The notes beneath the pieces were generated by a model, which worked only from the letters and a program-made list of their open reading frames with translations, did not search any database and had not been told where the DNA came from. A DNA stretch of 64,000 nucleotides, from assembly GCF_017873435.1 (NCBI RefSeq), contig NZ_JAGGKG010000010.1, forward strand, positions 62,001 through 126,000, read 5' to 3'. This document shows, one piece after another, positions 28,113-37,208 of the stretch (its first letter is position 1; every line of letters starts with the position of its first letter). The translations under genes and the position numbers were made by a program. Source of the stretch: Paenibacillus turicensis. Its GTDB lineage: Bacteria; Bacillota; Bacilli; Paenibacillales; Paenibacillaceae.

Positions 28113-28299
28113 CTACAAATCCATTTTCTGAAATCTTCTTTTTCCAAAGAAGTTAAATAGAATTACGCAAGGCACAGTCAACAAAACAAACGTGAATGAA
28201 GCTAAAGCAAGGCTCTTTGCAAGATGACATTTCTTATGTAAAAATGAAGACGCACAGGCTAAATGTAATAACGATAAACTTGATCTGTTTTGTTTTCAT
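28113..28299 (-). pseudogene. Frameshifted small two-helix membrane protein
   Basis: The ATG overlaps the stop of the preceding membrane-protein gene (ATGA). It opens MKTKQIKFIVITFSLCVFIF and then meets a stop. The next frame continues with KCHLAKSLALASFTFVLLTV and VILFNFFGKRRFQ to a stop at 28113. One single-base indel near 28235 would restore a two-helix protein of about 60 residues. It may be a genuine decay or a sequencing error. Confidence 0.5.
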
Positions 28300-28787
28300 C
28301 CTCTCTCCTTCTTATTCTGCCTGCAATAACGAATATCCCATACCAAGCCCAAAATAAACAAAAGTGGCACTAGCACAATGGGAATCATTATTGTAAATAC
28401 CATTAACCATAGCACAGTCCCACCTGAACGAATCAGGCACAAAAAAATCCCAAAATACAGATTAATTATAATTAATGGATAAAAGATACTTCTAAGAAAA
28501 GTTATCTTTCTTTCAGCGAGTATAATATAGATCAAATAAAGAAGCATAACTGGGAAACTCAGCAGACCATATATAAACCCCTCGTTATCATCAGGAGTAA
28601 GATTTCCATTTAGAAAACCATGGGATCTTGCATAAGGAACCAAAAACAAAATAAAATATAGCAAAATTAACATAGACACACCTAGTGGTATTAAGTTCAC
28701 TTTATGATTTCGCATTAATACTCTAATCTGTTTCACGTTATCTCTCATTTCTATGTAAAATTCCGCTTCTACCAATACTTGGTACAA
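28296..28787 (-). CDS. Hypothetical four-helix membrane protein
   Basis: A 163-residue integral membrane protein with four hydrophobic segments (LIPLGVSMLILLYFILFLVP, FPVMLLYLIYIIL, PLIIINLYFGIFLCLI, LWLMVFTIMIPIVLVPLLFI) and a basic C-terminus. The start is TTG with AAGAAGGAA upstream; an ATG 13 codons later is an alternative without a ribosome site. A truncated copy lies 2.6 kb away at 31346-31633. No family recognised. Confidence 0.65.
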   Translation of the reverse strand: MYQVLVEAEFYIEMRDNVKQIRVLMRNHKVNLIPLGVSMLILLYFILFLVPYARSHGFLNGNLTPDDNEGFIYGLLSFPVMLLYLIYIILAERKITFLRSIFYPLIIINLYFGIFLCLIRSGGTVLWLMVFTIMIPIVLVPLLFILGLVWDIRYCRQNKKERG

Positions 28788-28883
28788 TTATATTCCTTCT
28801 TAAAAAAGCCAGCGTCATTTAAATCTCACGCTAGCCCTTTTTCTACGATATAGTATAGTATTTTATTTAATTTGCACTCAAAC

Positions 28884-29474
28884 TCAAGGCGCAAAAACCT
28901 CCGGATTATCACTCCTCCACGCCCCAATACAACCAACTAAACATGCCGTATAGCATCTCATTATTCTATTATTGTCTATATCCTCATATTCAATTGCGAT
29001 ATTAATACCCGACTTACGCCATGCCAAAATCTGCCCAGAAAATCCTGGCCACTCACATTCTTCATCTAATGCTGGTGTGCCATAAGCTTTAATTGCGTCG
29101 TCAGGTGTGGATTCCATAGTTATTCCATTAGGTAGATTACCTGAAAATGGAGACTTTATTCTATCATCTGCTCCAGGCGCCATAAAATGAATCGCACCAA
29201 TGACCCATCCATCTTCATTCGTATAACTTAGACCTGTCAGGTCGTTAATTTTAGGCACACGATATACATCGATACGTATGGATGATTTCACAGACCAAAT
29301 GATATCATCGTTGAAGTAACTATCTGGTTTTGGCATACGCTTAACCCCAAATGGCTTTAGCAAGTCTTGGACGGTCATAGAATCATATCTTTGACCAAGC
29401 ATTTCAATGAGCTGTTCGGCTGGTTCTTTTATGTTATTACTGTTATTCAGGTTCGAGTCGACACCGAGGTTCAT
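28884..29474 (-). CDS. Hypothetical cytoplasmic protein
   Basis: A 196-residue soluble protein, not recognised. The start at 29474 (MNLGVDSNL) is preferred because GAAGGGA lies 9 bases upstream; two ATGs lie just before it. The sequence contains a conserved-looking core (DGWVIGAIHFMAPG, WPGFSGQILAWRKSGINIAI) and ends GCIGAWRSDNPEVFAP. Single-domain proteins of this look are often orphan immunity proteins, but nothing here proves that. Confidence 0.6.
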   Translation of the reverse strand: MNLGVDSNLNNSNNIKEPAEQLIEMLGQRYDSMTVQDLLKPFGVKRMPKPDSYFNDDIIWSVKSSIRIDVYRVPKINDLTGLSYTNEDGWVIGAIHFMAPGADDRIKSPFSGNLPNGITMESTPDDAIKAYGTPALDEECEWPGFSGQILAWRKSGINIAIEYEDIDNNRIMRCYTACLVGCIGAWRSDNPEVFAP

Positions 29475-29517
29475 CCAGTTCATTCCCTTCATTCAAATTA
29501 TAAAAAGAACCACTTTA

Positions 29518-30135
29518 TTAAAACAACTCCAACAGTCCACTAAAACTATTAATTTCATAGTCAAAATCACTAACTTCTCCAAATCCATAACTGGCAAATA
29601 CGAAGGGTACTCCAGCAAACTTTGCAGCCTTCTGATCTCCCTCAGTATCTCCCACGTAAACTGGGTTAGTTAAGTTATTTCTTGCTATGACTAGTTTAAT
29701 GTTTTCTCCCTTGGACAGCCCTGTTCTTCCTGGATTCTCAAAGTCTACAAAATATCTCTGTAATTTGTGAAAATTATAAAACGATTCCATATATGCCGAT
29801 TGACAATTACTTACGATGAGTAGCTTGTATTTTTTTGATAAAATTTCAAGTGTCTCCTCCAGCTTTTCGTACAACCTTCCACCTTGTTCAGTAAGATACT
29901 GACTCTCAATTTCACAACATTCTTTTAATATTTTTTGCTGCATATCCTCTTTTAAATGAGGGAAAAATCTCATCCCAATCTCTTTAATTTGAAGACCCAT
30001 TACGCCTTTGAAATCTTCCTTTGTTAATGTTTTATTAATTTCTTTATATTTTTTAAGCACATCATTCCACGCTTTTACTACTACATCTCTCGAATCCCAT
30101 AACGTTCCATCCAAATCAAAAATAATGCTATCCAT
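29518..30135 (-). CDS. HAD-superfamily hydrolase (phosphoglycolate-phosphatase-like)
   Basis: A 205-residue protein from the ATG with GGAGG 5 bases upstream. It has all HAD motifs: nucleophile FDLDGTLWDS, motif II (LIVSNCQSAY), a lysine region and VGDTEGDQKAAKFAGVPFVF. The helical cap between residues 15 and 85 places it with PGP/beta-phosphoglucomutase-like phosphatases. The substrate is unknown. Confidence 0.88.
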   Translation of the reverse strand: MDSIIFDLDGTLWDSRDVVVKAWNDVLKKYKEINKTLTKEDFKGVMGLQIKEIGMRFFPHLKEDMQQKILKECCEIESQYLTEQGGRLYEKLEETLEILSKKYKLLIVSNCQSAYMESFYNFHKLQRYFVDFENPGRTGLSKGENIKLVIARNNLTNPVYVGDTEGDQKAAKFAGVPFVFASYGFGEVSDFDYEINSFSGLLELF

Positions 30136-30234
30136 ATAGTCCTCCAACTTTCAGTTAATCTTTCTTAATGATTATAATAACATCAATTTCTTTTACATTA
30201 ATTGCTTCTATAGTAATGATGCTATAACTTCCTG

Positions 30235-31176
30235 TTATACTAACGAAATCCCTAAGTAAGTATTTTGTTTAATTATGCTTTGCTCCATTTCTTCTAAGTA
30301 CCTAAGCTGTGGTTCGCTCAACTGATTTTTTTGCAAGAACTGGTTGTGATAAATAAACGAATATAGATGTCTATAGTTTATAAAGAAATCTACATGTTGA
30401 AGTATTTGGGTCACAGAATTCTCCATTGAGTATCCGTCCATAAATGATTTGAAAAATTGAGACGCAAAATGATCACGTTTACCTCGATCTTTAACGGATT
30501 GCGATGCATGATAGATAGCAACAGCAATATCATACGCAAACCAATTAAATTCACTGTCTCCAAAATCGATAAACGTAATCTCACCTTTATTACACAGAAA
30601 ATTATGATGAGTCATGTCACCGTGTATAATCCCATATACTTCTTCGGAATGGCTCATTGATTCAATATTTTTTAAATAGTTCTCCCATTTCTCTTTAATT
30701 CTAGAATCTATTGAATTCAGATTCATCTGGAAAATCTGGTGTTCATTCCATTCTGGCCGTTTCTTCTTACCTTTGTACATCTTAGAACAGGAATGCATTT
30801 TCCCCATCCCTTTTCCCCATTGATTAAATAACTTCTCGTTCCATTCTTCACTACTAGGATCAATGTGAATTCCCACAACTTTTTGATAGGCAACAAAAAA
30901 TAAAGTATCAGTCAAGTGATTAATATAAGAATTTTTATTTACTGCTATAGGAATCGTTACATTCACATTATTTTCATTAAGAAATTGAGTCCATTCGATT
31001 TCAGACAAAATGAGTTCCTCAGTATCAAACTCTCGATTGTAAACTTTAACAATGATTGGTACTTCTGAGGGAATTTCGTAAACGTTATTGTAATATCCGC
31101 CCAGTAAATGAATATTTGCTTTGTGGTAACCTAATAAAGAAAGAATTTGATTAATCTCAGACTTTTCAATTTCCAC
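30235..31176 (-). CDS. APH-fold phosphotransferase
   Basis: A 313-residue protein starting at GTG (VEIEKSEINQ) with AAAGGAGGAG 6 bases upstream; twelve further codons are open but unlikely. Catalytic loop IIHGDMTHHNFL and metal motif FIDFGDSEFNWFAYDIAVAI identify an aminoglycoside/homoserine-kinase-like enzyme. Similar bacillary proteins are annotated only as phosphotransferases. It lies beside a HAD phosphatase gene but with a gap and no overlap. Confidence 0.85.
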   Translation of the reverse strand: MEIEKSEINQILSLLGYHKANIHLLGGYYNNVYEIPSEVPIIVKVYNREFDTEELILSEIEWTQFLNENNVNVTIPIAVNKNSYINHLTDTLFFVAYQKVVGIHIDPSSEEWNEKLFNQWGKGMGKMHSCSKMYKGKKKRPEWNEHQIFQMNLNSIDSRIKEKWENYLKNIESMSHSEEVYGIIHGDMTHHNFLCNKGEITFIDFGDSEFNWFAYDIAVAIYHASQSVKDRGKRDHFASQFFKSFMDGYSMENSVTQILQHVDFFINYRHLYSFIYHNQFLQKNQLSEPQLRYLEEMEQSIIKQNTYLGISLV

Positions 31177-31345
31177 TGAGTCTCCTCCTTTATTCGTTCC
31201 ATATGATTTCAACTACGATGCTCTCATCACAACCTCAGTAAATTCAAAGATGTCTACTTCTTAATTACCTTTACTATATTGAGATATTCAGATTCATATT
31301 GTTTTGATGCTTCTTTGGCTAAAACGTTTGTGACTGTATTCATTC

Positions 31346-31633
31346 CTAAAATTCATATGTATTATGAAGATAACAATCATTCCTGTGATATCCAAACTGT
31401 CTTAGGCTATTGCTGCTTAACTTTATTTCTCTATAATACCGAACATCTGATATCAATCCGAATATGAAGAAAAGAGGTACTAATACAATAGGAATAAGTA
31501 TTGTAAATACCATTAACCACAGCGCTGCCCCACCTGCACAAATCAGGCATAAGAAAATTCCCGAATATAAGATAATTTTGAGAAATATTACCTTTCTTTT
31601 AGGGAGTATAATATATATCAAATATATTAGCAT
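31346..31633 (-). pseudogene. Truncated copy of the four-helix membrane protein
   Basis: The 95-residue frame matches the C-terminal half of the protein at 28296-28787 (LIYLIYIILPKRK, SGIFLCLICAGGAALWLMVF, PIVLVPLFFIFGL) but lacks the first two helices and has an unrelated tail after VRYYRE. No ribosome site precedes it. It is probably a duplicated, decayed copy. Confidence 0.65.
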
Positions 31634-31690
31634 AAATTCCGCTTAAATCACCAAATCTCCTCATAGCAAATTGATCAGAACTATCTAAGA

Positions 31691-31748
31691 CAAGACCCAT
31701 CCTCAGATAGCCTTATCTTAGTATCTTAGGTTGGGTCTTGTGTTTTTT
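31691..31748 (+). terminator. Plus-strand-oriented terminator hairpin
   Basis: ACAAGACCCA pairs with TGGGTCTTGT, followed by TTTTTT on the plus strand. No intact plus-strand gene precedes it, so it may be left from a lost gene or work mainly as a barrier. Confidence 0.55.
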
Positions 31749-31841
31749 AAATACTTATATATGCAATATTCACCTAATTAACAGAGGGCTAATGCTCCAT
31801 TGCACAGATTGTTCATATACGTAATTAACTGTCCGTCATAG

Positions 31842-32099
31842 TTAATTTTCATTACTTTTACGTCTCACTCTCATTAAGGGATCTTGGCGAAGATGAATTA
31901 CAAAGTCTTGATTTGATGTATGGTACACTATATTCCCTGGTTTAGCCTCAAAAAACTCTTTATTAGCATTTTCTGCTGATATAGTACGAATTGGTGCAAC
32001 TTCATCTATTATTTTTTTGTTATCTTCCTCATGATAATTAAGAATGGAAACCAGAACAAATTGATCAGGGAACAGTTCTCTTACTTCTTGCCATTTCAT
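31842..32099 (-). CDS. Hypothetical small protein
   Basis: An 85-residue soluble protein (MKWQEVRELFPDQFVLVSIL) with ribosome site AAAGGGGGT. It resembles short bacillary proteins of unknown function that share the pattern KWQEVRELFP, DEVAPIR and YHTSNQDFVIHLR. A role in a toxin-antitoxin or regulatory pair cannot be shown; no partner gene is adjacent. Confidence 0.6.
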   Translation of the reverse strand: MKWQEVRELFPDQFVLVSILNYHEEDNKKIIDEVAPIRTISAENANKEFFEAKPGNIVYHTSNQDFVIHLRQDPLMRVRRKSNEN

Positions 32100-32256
32100 T
32101 TATTCTACCCCCTTTAAATTCTTCCTAAATCTTCTTTCTTAATTTTATCATAGTTTTAGTAGAACGTTCTCACTGTTTTTACTTATTATCTAATTACTGG
32201 AAACAATATTTATTATTCACATTCTGTTCTCGTCTCTTCTGGTGTTGAGTCCGTGG

Positions 32257-33216
32257 TTATTTAAGCTGCTTCTCTACACTCTCAGGTACACTTAATTCCA
32301 CTTCACTTTGTTTTTTCCATTTTAGTAACCAGTTAAGCTGATTATCTATAAACTTTTCATCTACACAATCAAGTCCATAAATCTCAATGATGGTAGCTTG
32401 GAGTTGATAATGTAAAATAGAAACTAAATGATTAAATGCAAACCATTCACTTTTAGAAAGGGTATGATGCTGTAAATAACCAAATAAAAACCTATCGAAA
32501 ATCTTCCTAGTTTCTTTGAATCCGTTTTCGTCATAATTAAAATAGTCTGTACAATTACATACCATCATGATGTCATACATTGGAAAGGCTCTGCACGAAG
32601 TATCAAAATCTAAAAGATACAGATCCCCTTCTGACGTTTGATGAAGGTTGCCACGATTCAGATCACCATGACAATAACCATAGGGAAGATCCTTTACTTT
32701 CTCCCATAAAAAATCCCCATACTCTATATAGGTTTTCAATTTTTCATTAGGATAATTTTTTCTCCTTAATATCTCTATATATCTATCTATAAAGTAAGGT
32801 TTGTTGCGAGTGACTAATTCTCCAGTGTAATTCTGCATCGTACGATGAAATTTCCCTATTAAGCAACCAATCTTTTCTGCATCATTATTTATATCTGGTT
32901 CATGACCTTCAACATATTCATATAAAATGTAAAGATGTTTACCATGCTCATACTCCATACTAATATACGGTTTATCGTCTTTAGTAAAAATGATTTTGGG
33001 TACTGGAATCTCATTTTGGTATAGATACAATTGAATATCTACAGACTGCAATGCGGTATCCAAAAATTCAGGACGTATTATTTTTAGAAAGAAACGTTGC
33101 CCATTTGAATACACAATATAGGATAAACTACCTCCATCACGGGTAAACACGATGTTATCAAATTTAGTTAAATGGTTGTTGTTTAATTCACTAAGTATCT
33201 CCTCATCATTAATCAT
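32257..33216 (-). CDS. APH-fold phosphotransferase (CotS/YutH-like group)
   Basis: A 319-residue kinase-fold protein with ribosome site GGGGAGGG. N-lobe segment FLKIIRPEFLDTAL, hinge LYILYEYVEGHEP, catalytic loop YGYCHGDLNRGNLH and metal site LYLLDFDTSCRAFPMYDIMM. These motifs fit the broad APH/spore-coat-kinase superfamily. The substrate is unknown. It is the second of two such enzymes within 3 kb. Confidence 0.85.
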   Translation of the reverse strand: MINDEEILSELNNNHLTKFDNIVFTRDGGSLSYIVYSNGQRFFLKIIRPEFLDTALQSVDIQLYLYQNEIPVPKIIFTKDDKPYISMEYEHGKHLYILYEYVEGHEPDINNDAEKIGCLIGKFHRTMQNYTGELVTRNKPYFIDRYIEILRRKNYPNEKLKTYIEYGDFLWEKVKDLPYGYCHGDLNRGNLHQTSEGDLYLLDFDTSCRAFPMYDIMMVCNCTDYFNYDENGFKETRKIFDRFLFGYLQHHTLSKSEWFAFNHLVSILHYQLQATIIEIYGLDCVDEKFIDNQLNWLLKWKKQSEVELSVPESVEKQLK

Positions 33217-33348
33217 AACGCCCTCCCCTTCTTGTACAATATAATAACCTAAATAATTCCATATACGAACAATAATTTTATAAGCAAAAGGCCGAAGTAC
33301 TATGGATTAAAGTATGAAAGCATAAATAAAGATTAAATACTCGCATTT

Positions 33349-33412
33349 CTTATAAAAAATAAAAAACGGAAGGCTTTTCCTCATTCTATTAAAGAAATAG
33401 GAAGCCCTTCCG
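33349..33412 (-). terminator. Terminator of the AraC-binding-protein fusion gene
   Basis: Stem CGGAAGGGCTTCC/GGAAAAGCCTTCCG (33367-33412) followed on the minus strand by TTTTTTATTTTTT, four bases after the stop codon. Confidence 0.85.
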
Positions 33413-33415
33413 AAC

Positions 33416-35221
33416 TCAAGCCAGCAACACCCTCGCCACCTGATCCACAATGCTATTAATGCCTGTTGGGCCATAACAGCCAATCCATGTTGCCGCATCC
33501 ACTTGATAGATACGCTGTTGCTTATCGGTATCAAGCATTCCAAGCACACTTTGCTCTGTTTCCGATCTTCCGTTCAGCATCATTTCATTACTTAGCAAAA
33601 AGTAGTGATTGGCATGGACAGCAGGTAATCGATCCACCGAAATATGATAAGCGGTATCGGACGTATCTGCCACAAAGAGAGGTGCAGGTAAACCAAGATC
33701 ACGGTACAACACAGCGCCTGTCCGATGAGCGGCTGTATGTACACGCACCAAGGATTCACGCGGACGAATTAAAGCCACACTTTTTCCTGCCATCACCTCA
33801 GCAAGCTCTTCGGACAGCAATGCTGTTTTGCGATGATAAGCCGTAATGATATGCTCAGCTTCTGCTTGCTTGCCAATTAATTCACCAAACAAACTCAAAA
33901 TTGTCTGCCAGCTCTCATTGCGCTTAAACATCAGCGTGGGCGCCATTTGGCTTAGAGCCCCATAATGAGCATCATGCATTTCTGTACATATGATCAAATC
34001 CGTTTTCAGTCTTGCCACAGCTTGCAGATCTGGCGCTTCATAGGTGCCAAGGTATTCCGTATCATTTAGCTTTTCTCTAATATATTGAGGGAATTTTAGA
34101 ACTTCTCCTAACTCTCCCGTCCCCAAAACCGTATTAGTTCCTAGTTTTAAACCCACATTTCCCAAGCCTACTGTCCCTAATCCGACACTACCAGCAGGAG
34201 GCATTCCAAGCGCAAGTAAATGGTCAGCATATTGAACATCCATAACCGCGATCCGTAGCGGAGTAGTAGTCACACGATATTCCCCTCGCATATGACGAAT
34301 AACTGTTCCTTGTGCTGAAGGATATGAAGAAGCAAGGTGACTTTGGTTACGGTTATGGTAATGGTTATGGCTCTCTTGGTTCTGTAGCAAGCCATATCCT
34401 ACATTACTTCTATACACCTGCGGAGGTACGCCATAATATTTTTTAAATGCCCTACTAAAATAATACGCATCCCGATAGCCTGCTTTTTCAGCCACTTCAC
34501 TGATGGGAGCATCTGTATATTGGAGTAATCGCGCTGCGCTTTCCATCCTTAACTGAATAACGTATTCCATCGGGGCAAGCTGTTTTTGTTGTTTGAACCG
34601 TCGTTGCAACTGTCTAACGCTACATCCAGCAAGAGCGGCTAGCTCTTTAAGCTCCATCTCCTTACGATAATGTCCTGCGATATAAGTAGCCACAATATCC
34701 ACCATGTCTGGTGCGGGACTCCCCTGACTACGTTCATGCTGAAGGACAAGCTCATACAACAGGCCTTGTAGCATTGCATTTATATGGAAACGTTCAAGCC
34801 CGTCACCATGGCTCCATTTGGAAACTATAGTCTCTGCTGACTGATATAGCTCCGTCCTAAGGACAGGGTGCTGAAGGAAAGATTTACTCAGCGGCTGGTT
34901 ACGCTGCTGCAAATTCAACATCGAGCTGTCTTCCACCATCAAAAATACCTTATAAAAAATCATAATATAATGAATGTTTTCTGCTCTAGTAGTCAAAGTA
35001 AAGGACGTCCCTTTAACCAGATGACAAGCAAAAGAAGCTTGGACATGGTTAACCTTACCATTTATCACAAGCTCTCCTTCACCGCCACTAGCAAGCAGCA
35101 ACACATTTTCAGTTAATTCAGTTTCACGCCAAACACCGTCAGAAGGTAAAGTACTGCTATATACATCAAGTGTTTTAATCGCTAAATTACTCCAAAAACT
35201 TTCCTGTTCCTGCGGTGGCAT
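33416..35221 (-). CDS. AraC-type regulator fused to a siderophore-binding domain (Btr-like)
   Basis: A 601-residue protein from the ATG at 35221, with CAGGAG 9 bases upstream; the ATG at 35230 directly follows that site. Residues 1-165 are a sensor region, 176-273 the AraC double helix-turn-helix (LKELAALAGCSVRQLQRRFK; SEVAEKAGYRDAYYFSRAFK), 274-306 a His/Asn-rich linker and 307-601 a FecB-type binding domain without a signal peptide. The layout is that of Btr, the intracellular bacillibactin-responsive activator of Bacillus subtilis. Its binding domain starts RHMRGEYRVT, closely like KHMKGEYTLT in the exported lipoprotein encoded upstream, so regulator and transporter probably see the same ligand. 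Repetitive Gly/Val/Leu/Thr loop near residues 345-370. A Fur-like box lies upstream. Confidence 0.88.
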   Translation of the reverse strand: MPPQEQESFWSNLAIKTLDVYSSTLPSDGVWRETELTENVLLLASGGEGELVINGKVNHVQASFACHLVKGTSFTLTTRAENIHYIMIFYKVFLMVEDSSMLNLQQRNQPLSKSFLQHPVLRTELYQSAETIVSKWSHGDGLERFHINAMLQGLLYELVLQHERSQGSPAPDMVDIVATYIAGHYRKEMELKELAALAGCSVRQLQRRFKQQKQLAPMEYVIQLRMESAARLLQYTDAPISEVAEKAGYRDAYYFSRAFKKYYGVPPQVYRSNVGYGLLQNQESHNHYHNRNQSHLASSYPSAQGTVIRHMRGEYRVTTTPLRIAVMDVQYADHLLALGMPPAGSVGLGTVGLGNVGLKLGTNTVLGTGELGEVLKFPQYIREKLNDTEYLGTYEAPDLQAVARLKTDLIICTEMHDAHYGALSQMAPTLMFKRNESWQTILSLFGELIGKQAEAEHIITAYHRKTALLSEELAEVMAGKSVALIRPRESLVRVHTAAHRTGAVLYRDLGLPAPLFVADTSDTAYHISVDRLPAVHANHYFLLSNEMMLNGRSETEQSVLGMLDTDKQQRIYQVDAATWIGCYGPTGINSIVDQVARVLLA

Positions 35222-35273
35222 GTCTCTCATCTCCTGACAATAACATCAAAATTGCATCTGTTGTCATTTTAAT

Positions 35274-35288
35274 TGAGAGTTATTCTCA
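35274..35288. promoter_or_regulatory. Fur-box-like palindrome before the AraC-binding-protein fusion
   Basis: TGAGAGTTATTCTCA, a 7-1-7 inverted repeat with one mismatch, close to the Gram-positive Fur core TGAGAATNATTCTCA. It lies 53 bases upstream of the fusion gene start and just downstream of the FhuF-like gene. Confidence 0.6.
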
Positions 35289-35305
35289 TTGTCAATCTAG
35301 ATATG

Positions 35306-36136
35306 TTACTTCTTCGGGCACTTTACGCAATACTCCCCTGACATCCGATAATAATAGCAGCACGTAATCCGATTGCTTTTTGCCACTGGAGTATCCTCTC
35401 TGAGATCTGTAAAACGAGTAAAAGGATTACGTCTTTCTCCAAATAAATCTCCCGATGCCGTTTGCGTTAAAAATGCAAAATCTGCTTGCACGCGTTCCTT
35501 ATCCTGATCAGCCACCTCAACTCTTCCAGAATACAGCGGGGCGATACGCACCATAATATTTTCCCAGAGTACTGCCTTCGAGACGGGACCAATCTTAGCA
35601 AGTGTGTGTAGCACAGGTGCAAGCTGAACCGCAAACATCTCTTCGATAACCTCTTTCCTCCACATCTCTCTATCCACCAGATCACTAGAAATAGCTGCTG
35701 CGTTGGCATTAGTGTTAGCACTAGTCTTAGTATTGGTATTGACGTTAGCAGGATCCTTAGCATTAACATCTATCTGTAGCCCGCCCATCGCTAGAAAAGG
35801 AAATCGCGTACCTCCATCATCAACAATTGAGGATGAGTGATACAGAAAACTCTGATTTAAATCTAAAGAAAGTTTTACATTATGAAAGGTCATCGCAGTT
35901 ATAAACGGTGCTGTCCACAGATAACCTAATCGTTTTATCAGCATCGAAGCAGCAACCTGTAAGTCAGGTGCACCAATATATTCTTTAAGCCAGCTTACAT
36001 ACTCATGGCACGTTGCGTCATCTTTTAATTGACTAAGAGCAACTGTACGTACACTATCCTCAGGTGGCTTACTAAGCAAAATGTCATAGTCTTCTACTAA
36101 TTCCTTCCACAAAACAGTAGATAGATAATGATCCAT
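35306..36136 (-). CDS. FhuF-like ferric-siderophore reductase
   Basis: A 276-residue protein that ends with the pattern RITCCYYYRMSGEYCVKCP, i.e. CC-x10-C-x2-C, the [2Fe-2S] ligand set of FhuF-type reductases that release iron from ferric siderophores in the cytoplasm. The ATG lies one base after the stop codon of the binding lipoprotein, so the two are co-translated. Mid-protein there is an Asn/Thr/Ala-rich insertion (about residues 124-148) encoded by degenerate hexamer repeats. Function fits the neighbouring iron genes. Confidence 0.85.
   Translation of the reverse strand: MDHYLSTVLWKELVEDYDILLSKPPEDSVRTVALSQLKDDATCHEYVSWLKEYIGAPDLQVAASMLIKRLGYLWTAPFITAMTFHNVKLSLDLNQSFLYHSSSIVDDGGTRFPFLAMGGLQIDVNAKDPANVNTNTKTSANTNANAAAISSDLVDREMWRKEVIEEMFAVQLAPVLHTLAKIGPVSKAVLWENIMVRIAPLYSGRVEVADQDKERVQADFAFLTQTASGDLFGERRNPFTRFTDLREDTPVAKSNRITCCYYYRMSGEYCVKCPKK
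35695..35768 (-). repeat. Degenerate hexamer repeats in the FhuF-like gene
   Basis: Repeated units related to GTTAGCATTAGT/GTATTGGTATTG on the plus strand encode the Asn/Thr/Ala-rich insertion. Comparable repeats occur in the neighbouring AraC fusion (about 34116-34205 and 34330-34375). Confidence 0.6.
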
Positions 36137-36137
36137 T

Positions 36138-37184
36138 TTAATTCGATCCTAGCAACGCTTCAGCAGCTTGATCTACGATCATGTTGACCGCAATTGGACC
36201 ATAATAAGCAATCCAGAGTTGCGTATCTACATTGTATACACGATTATTTTTAACTGCGTCGATGGATTGCCATATTGGACTACTTGTCAGTTGTTCTGTT
36301 TCTGTAGCAAACATGGCATCTGAAAGTAGGAAATAGCGATCCGCTCCAATATCCGGAACCTTTTCCATTGTAACTTCAACAGAAGTATCTTCTTTTATAT
36401 CCGTTACAAATTTGGGCGCTTTTAAGCCTAAATCCTTATAGAGAATACCTCCTGTACGATGATCAGGACCATGTACACGAATGCCTTCTTTTCTTGGACG
36501 AATTAAAGAAACCGTGTCATCTCCTAGCTCAGCAGACAATTTTGAACGTAACCCCACAATTTTATCCTCATAATTTTTAACCAAAGCTTCTGCTTCAGTT
36601 GTTTTACCTGTGATTTTACCCATTGTCACTGCTGTATCTCGCCAATCCTCATAAAAATCAAGTACAATTGTATCTGCAATTTTACTTACACTATCGTAGA
36701 TCTTCTCTTGAAAATCCGTCATAATAATAAGATCAGGATTTAAAGCCACAATTGCCTCAAGGTTAGGCTCATCACGACTACCTAGTACCTTTACATCCAC
36801 TAGCTTGTCCTTCAAGTATTCAGGGAAAGTTTCATCCTTTGTTCCTGATACTACACTACCTGCTGGCTGCTCACCAAGTGCGACTAATTGATCGACAAAT
36901 TTCACATCAAGTACAGCAATCACCTTTGGCTTCTCAGTTAGCGTATATTCACCCTTCATATGTTTGATGGTAACTGGAAAAGCTGAATCCGTCTGCGTCG
37001 TTGAATTTGTTTTGCTTGGATCTGCTTCAGGCTGTTGTGTTCCCTTGTTAGCATTTGTTCCCGCTCCAGCACCACAAGCCGTTAGGACAAGTACTAATGC
37101 CAACATCCAACCCATTAATAAACGTGATTTGTGAGCAGTGTAACCCTTACCTTCGGCCCCCTGCTTCTTTATCATTTTTTGCAT
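36138..37184 (-). CDS. Iron-siderophore ABC transporter substrate-binding lipoprotein
   Basis: A 348-residue protein from the ATG at 37184 (MQKMIKKQ) with AGGGGAG 9 bases upstream. Signal peptide with lipobox LTAC, linker, then a FecB/FhuD-like fold (KHMKGEYTLTEKPKVIAVLD, ALNPDLIIMTDFQEK, VSLIRPRKEGIRVHG). It captures ferric siderophore at the cell surface. First gene of a two-gene operon with the FhuF-like reductase. The promoter region carries an almost perfect Fur box. No permease gene is nearby. Confidence 0.92.
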   Translation of the reverse strand: MQKMIKKQGAEGKGYTAHKSRLLMGWMLALVLVLTACGAGAGTNANKGTQQPEADPSKTNSTTQTDSAFPVTIKHMKGEYTLTEKPKVIAVLDVKFVDQLVALGEQPAGSVVSGTKDETFPEYLKDKLVDVKVLGSRDEPNLEAIVALNPDLIIMTDFQEKIYDSVSKIADTIVLDFYEDWRDTAVTMGKITGKTTEAEALVKNYEDKIVGLRSKLSAELGDDTVSLIRPRKEGIRVHGPDHRTGGILYKDLGLKAPKFVTDIKEDTSVEVTMEKVPDIGADRYFLLSDAMFATETEQLTSSPIWQSIDAVKNNRVYNVDTQLWIAYYGPIAVNMIVDQAAEALLGSN

Positions 37185-37208
37185 TCTGACTACTCCCCTT
37201 TTGTAGAT

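Noticed and set aside
22072-33300. Possible prophage or integrative element
   Set aside because: No integrase, transposase, phage structural gene, tRNA-linked attachment site or flanking repeat was seen.
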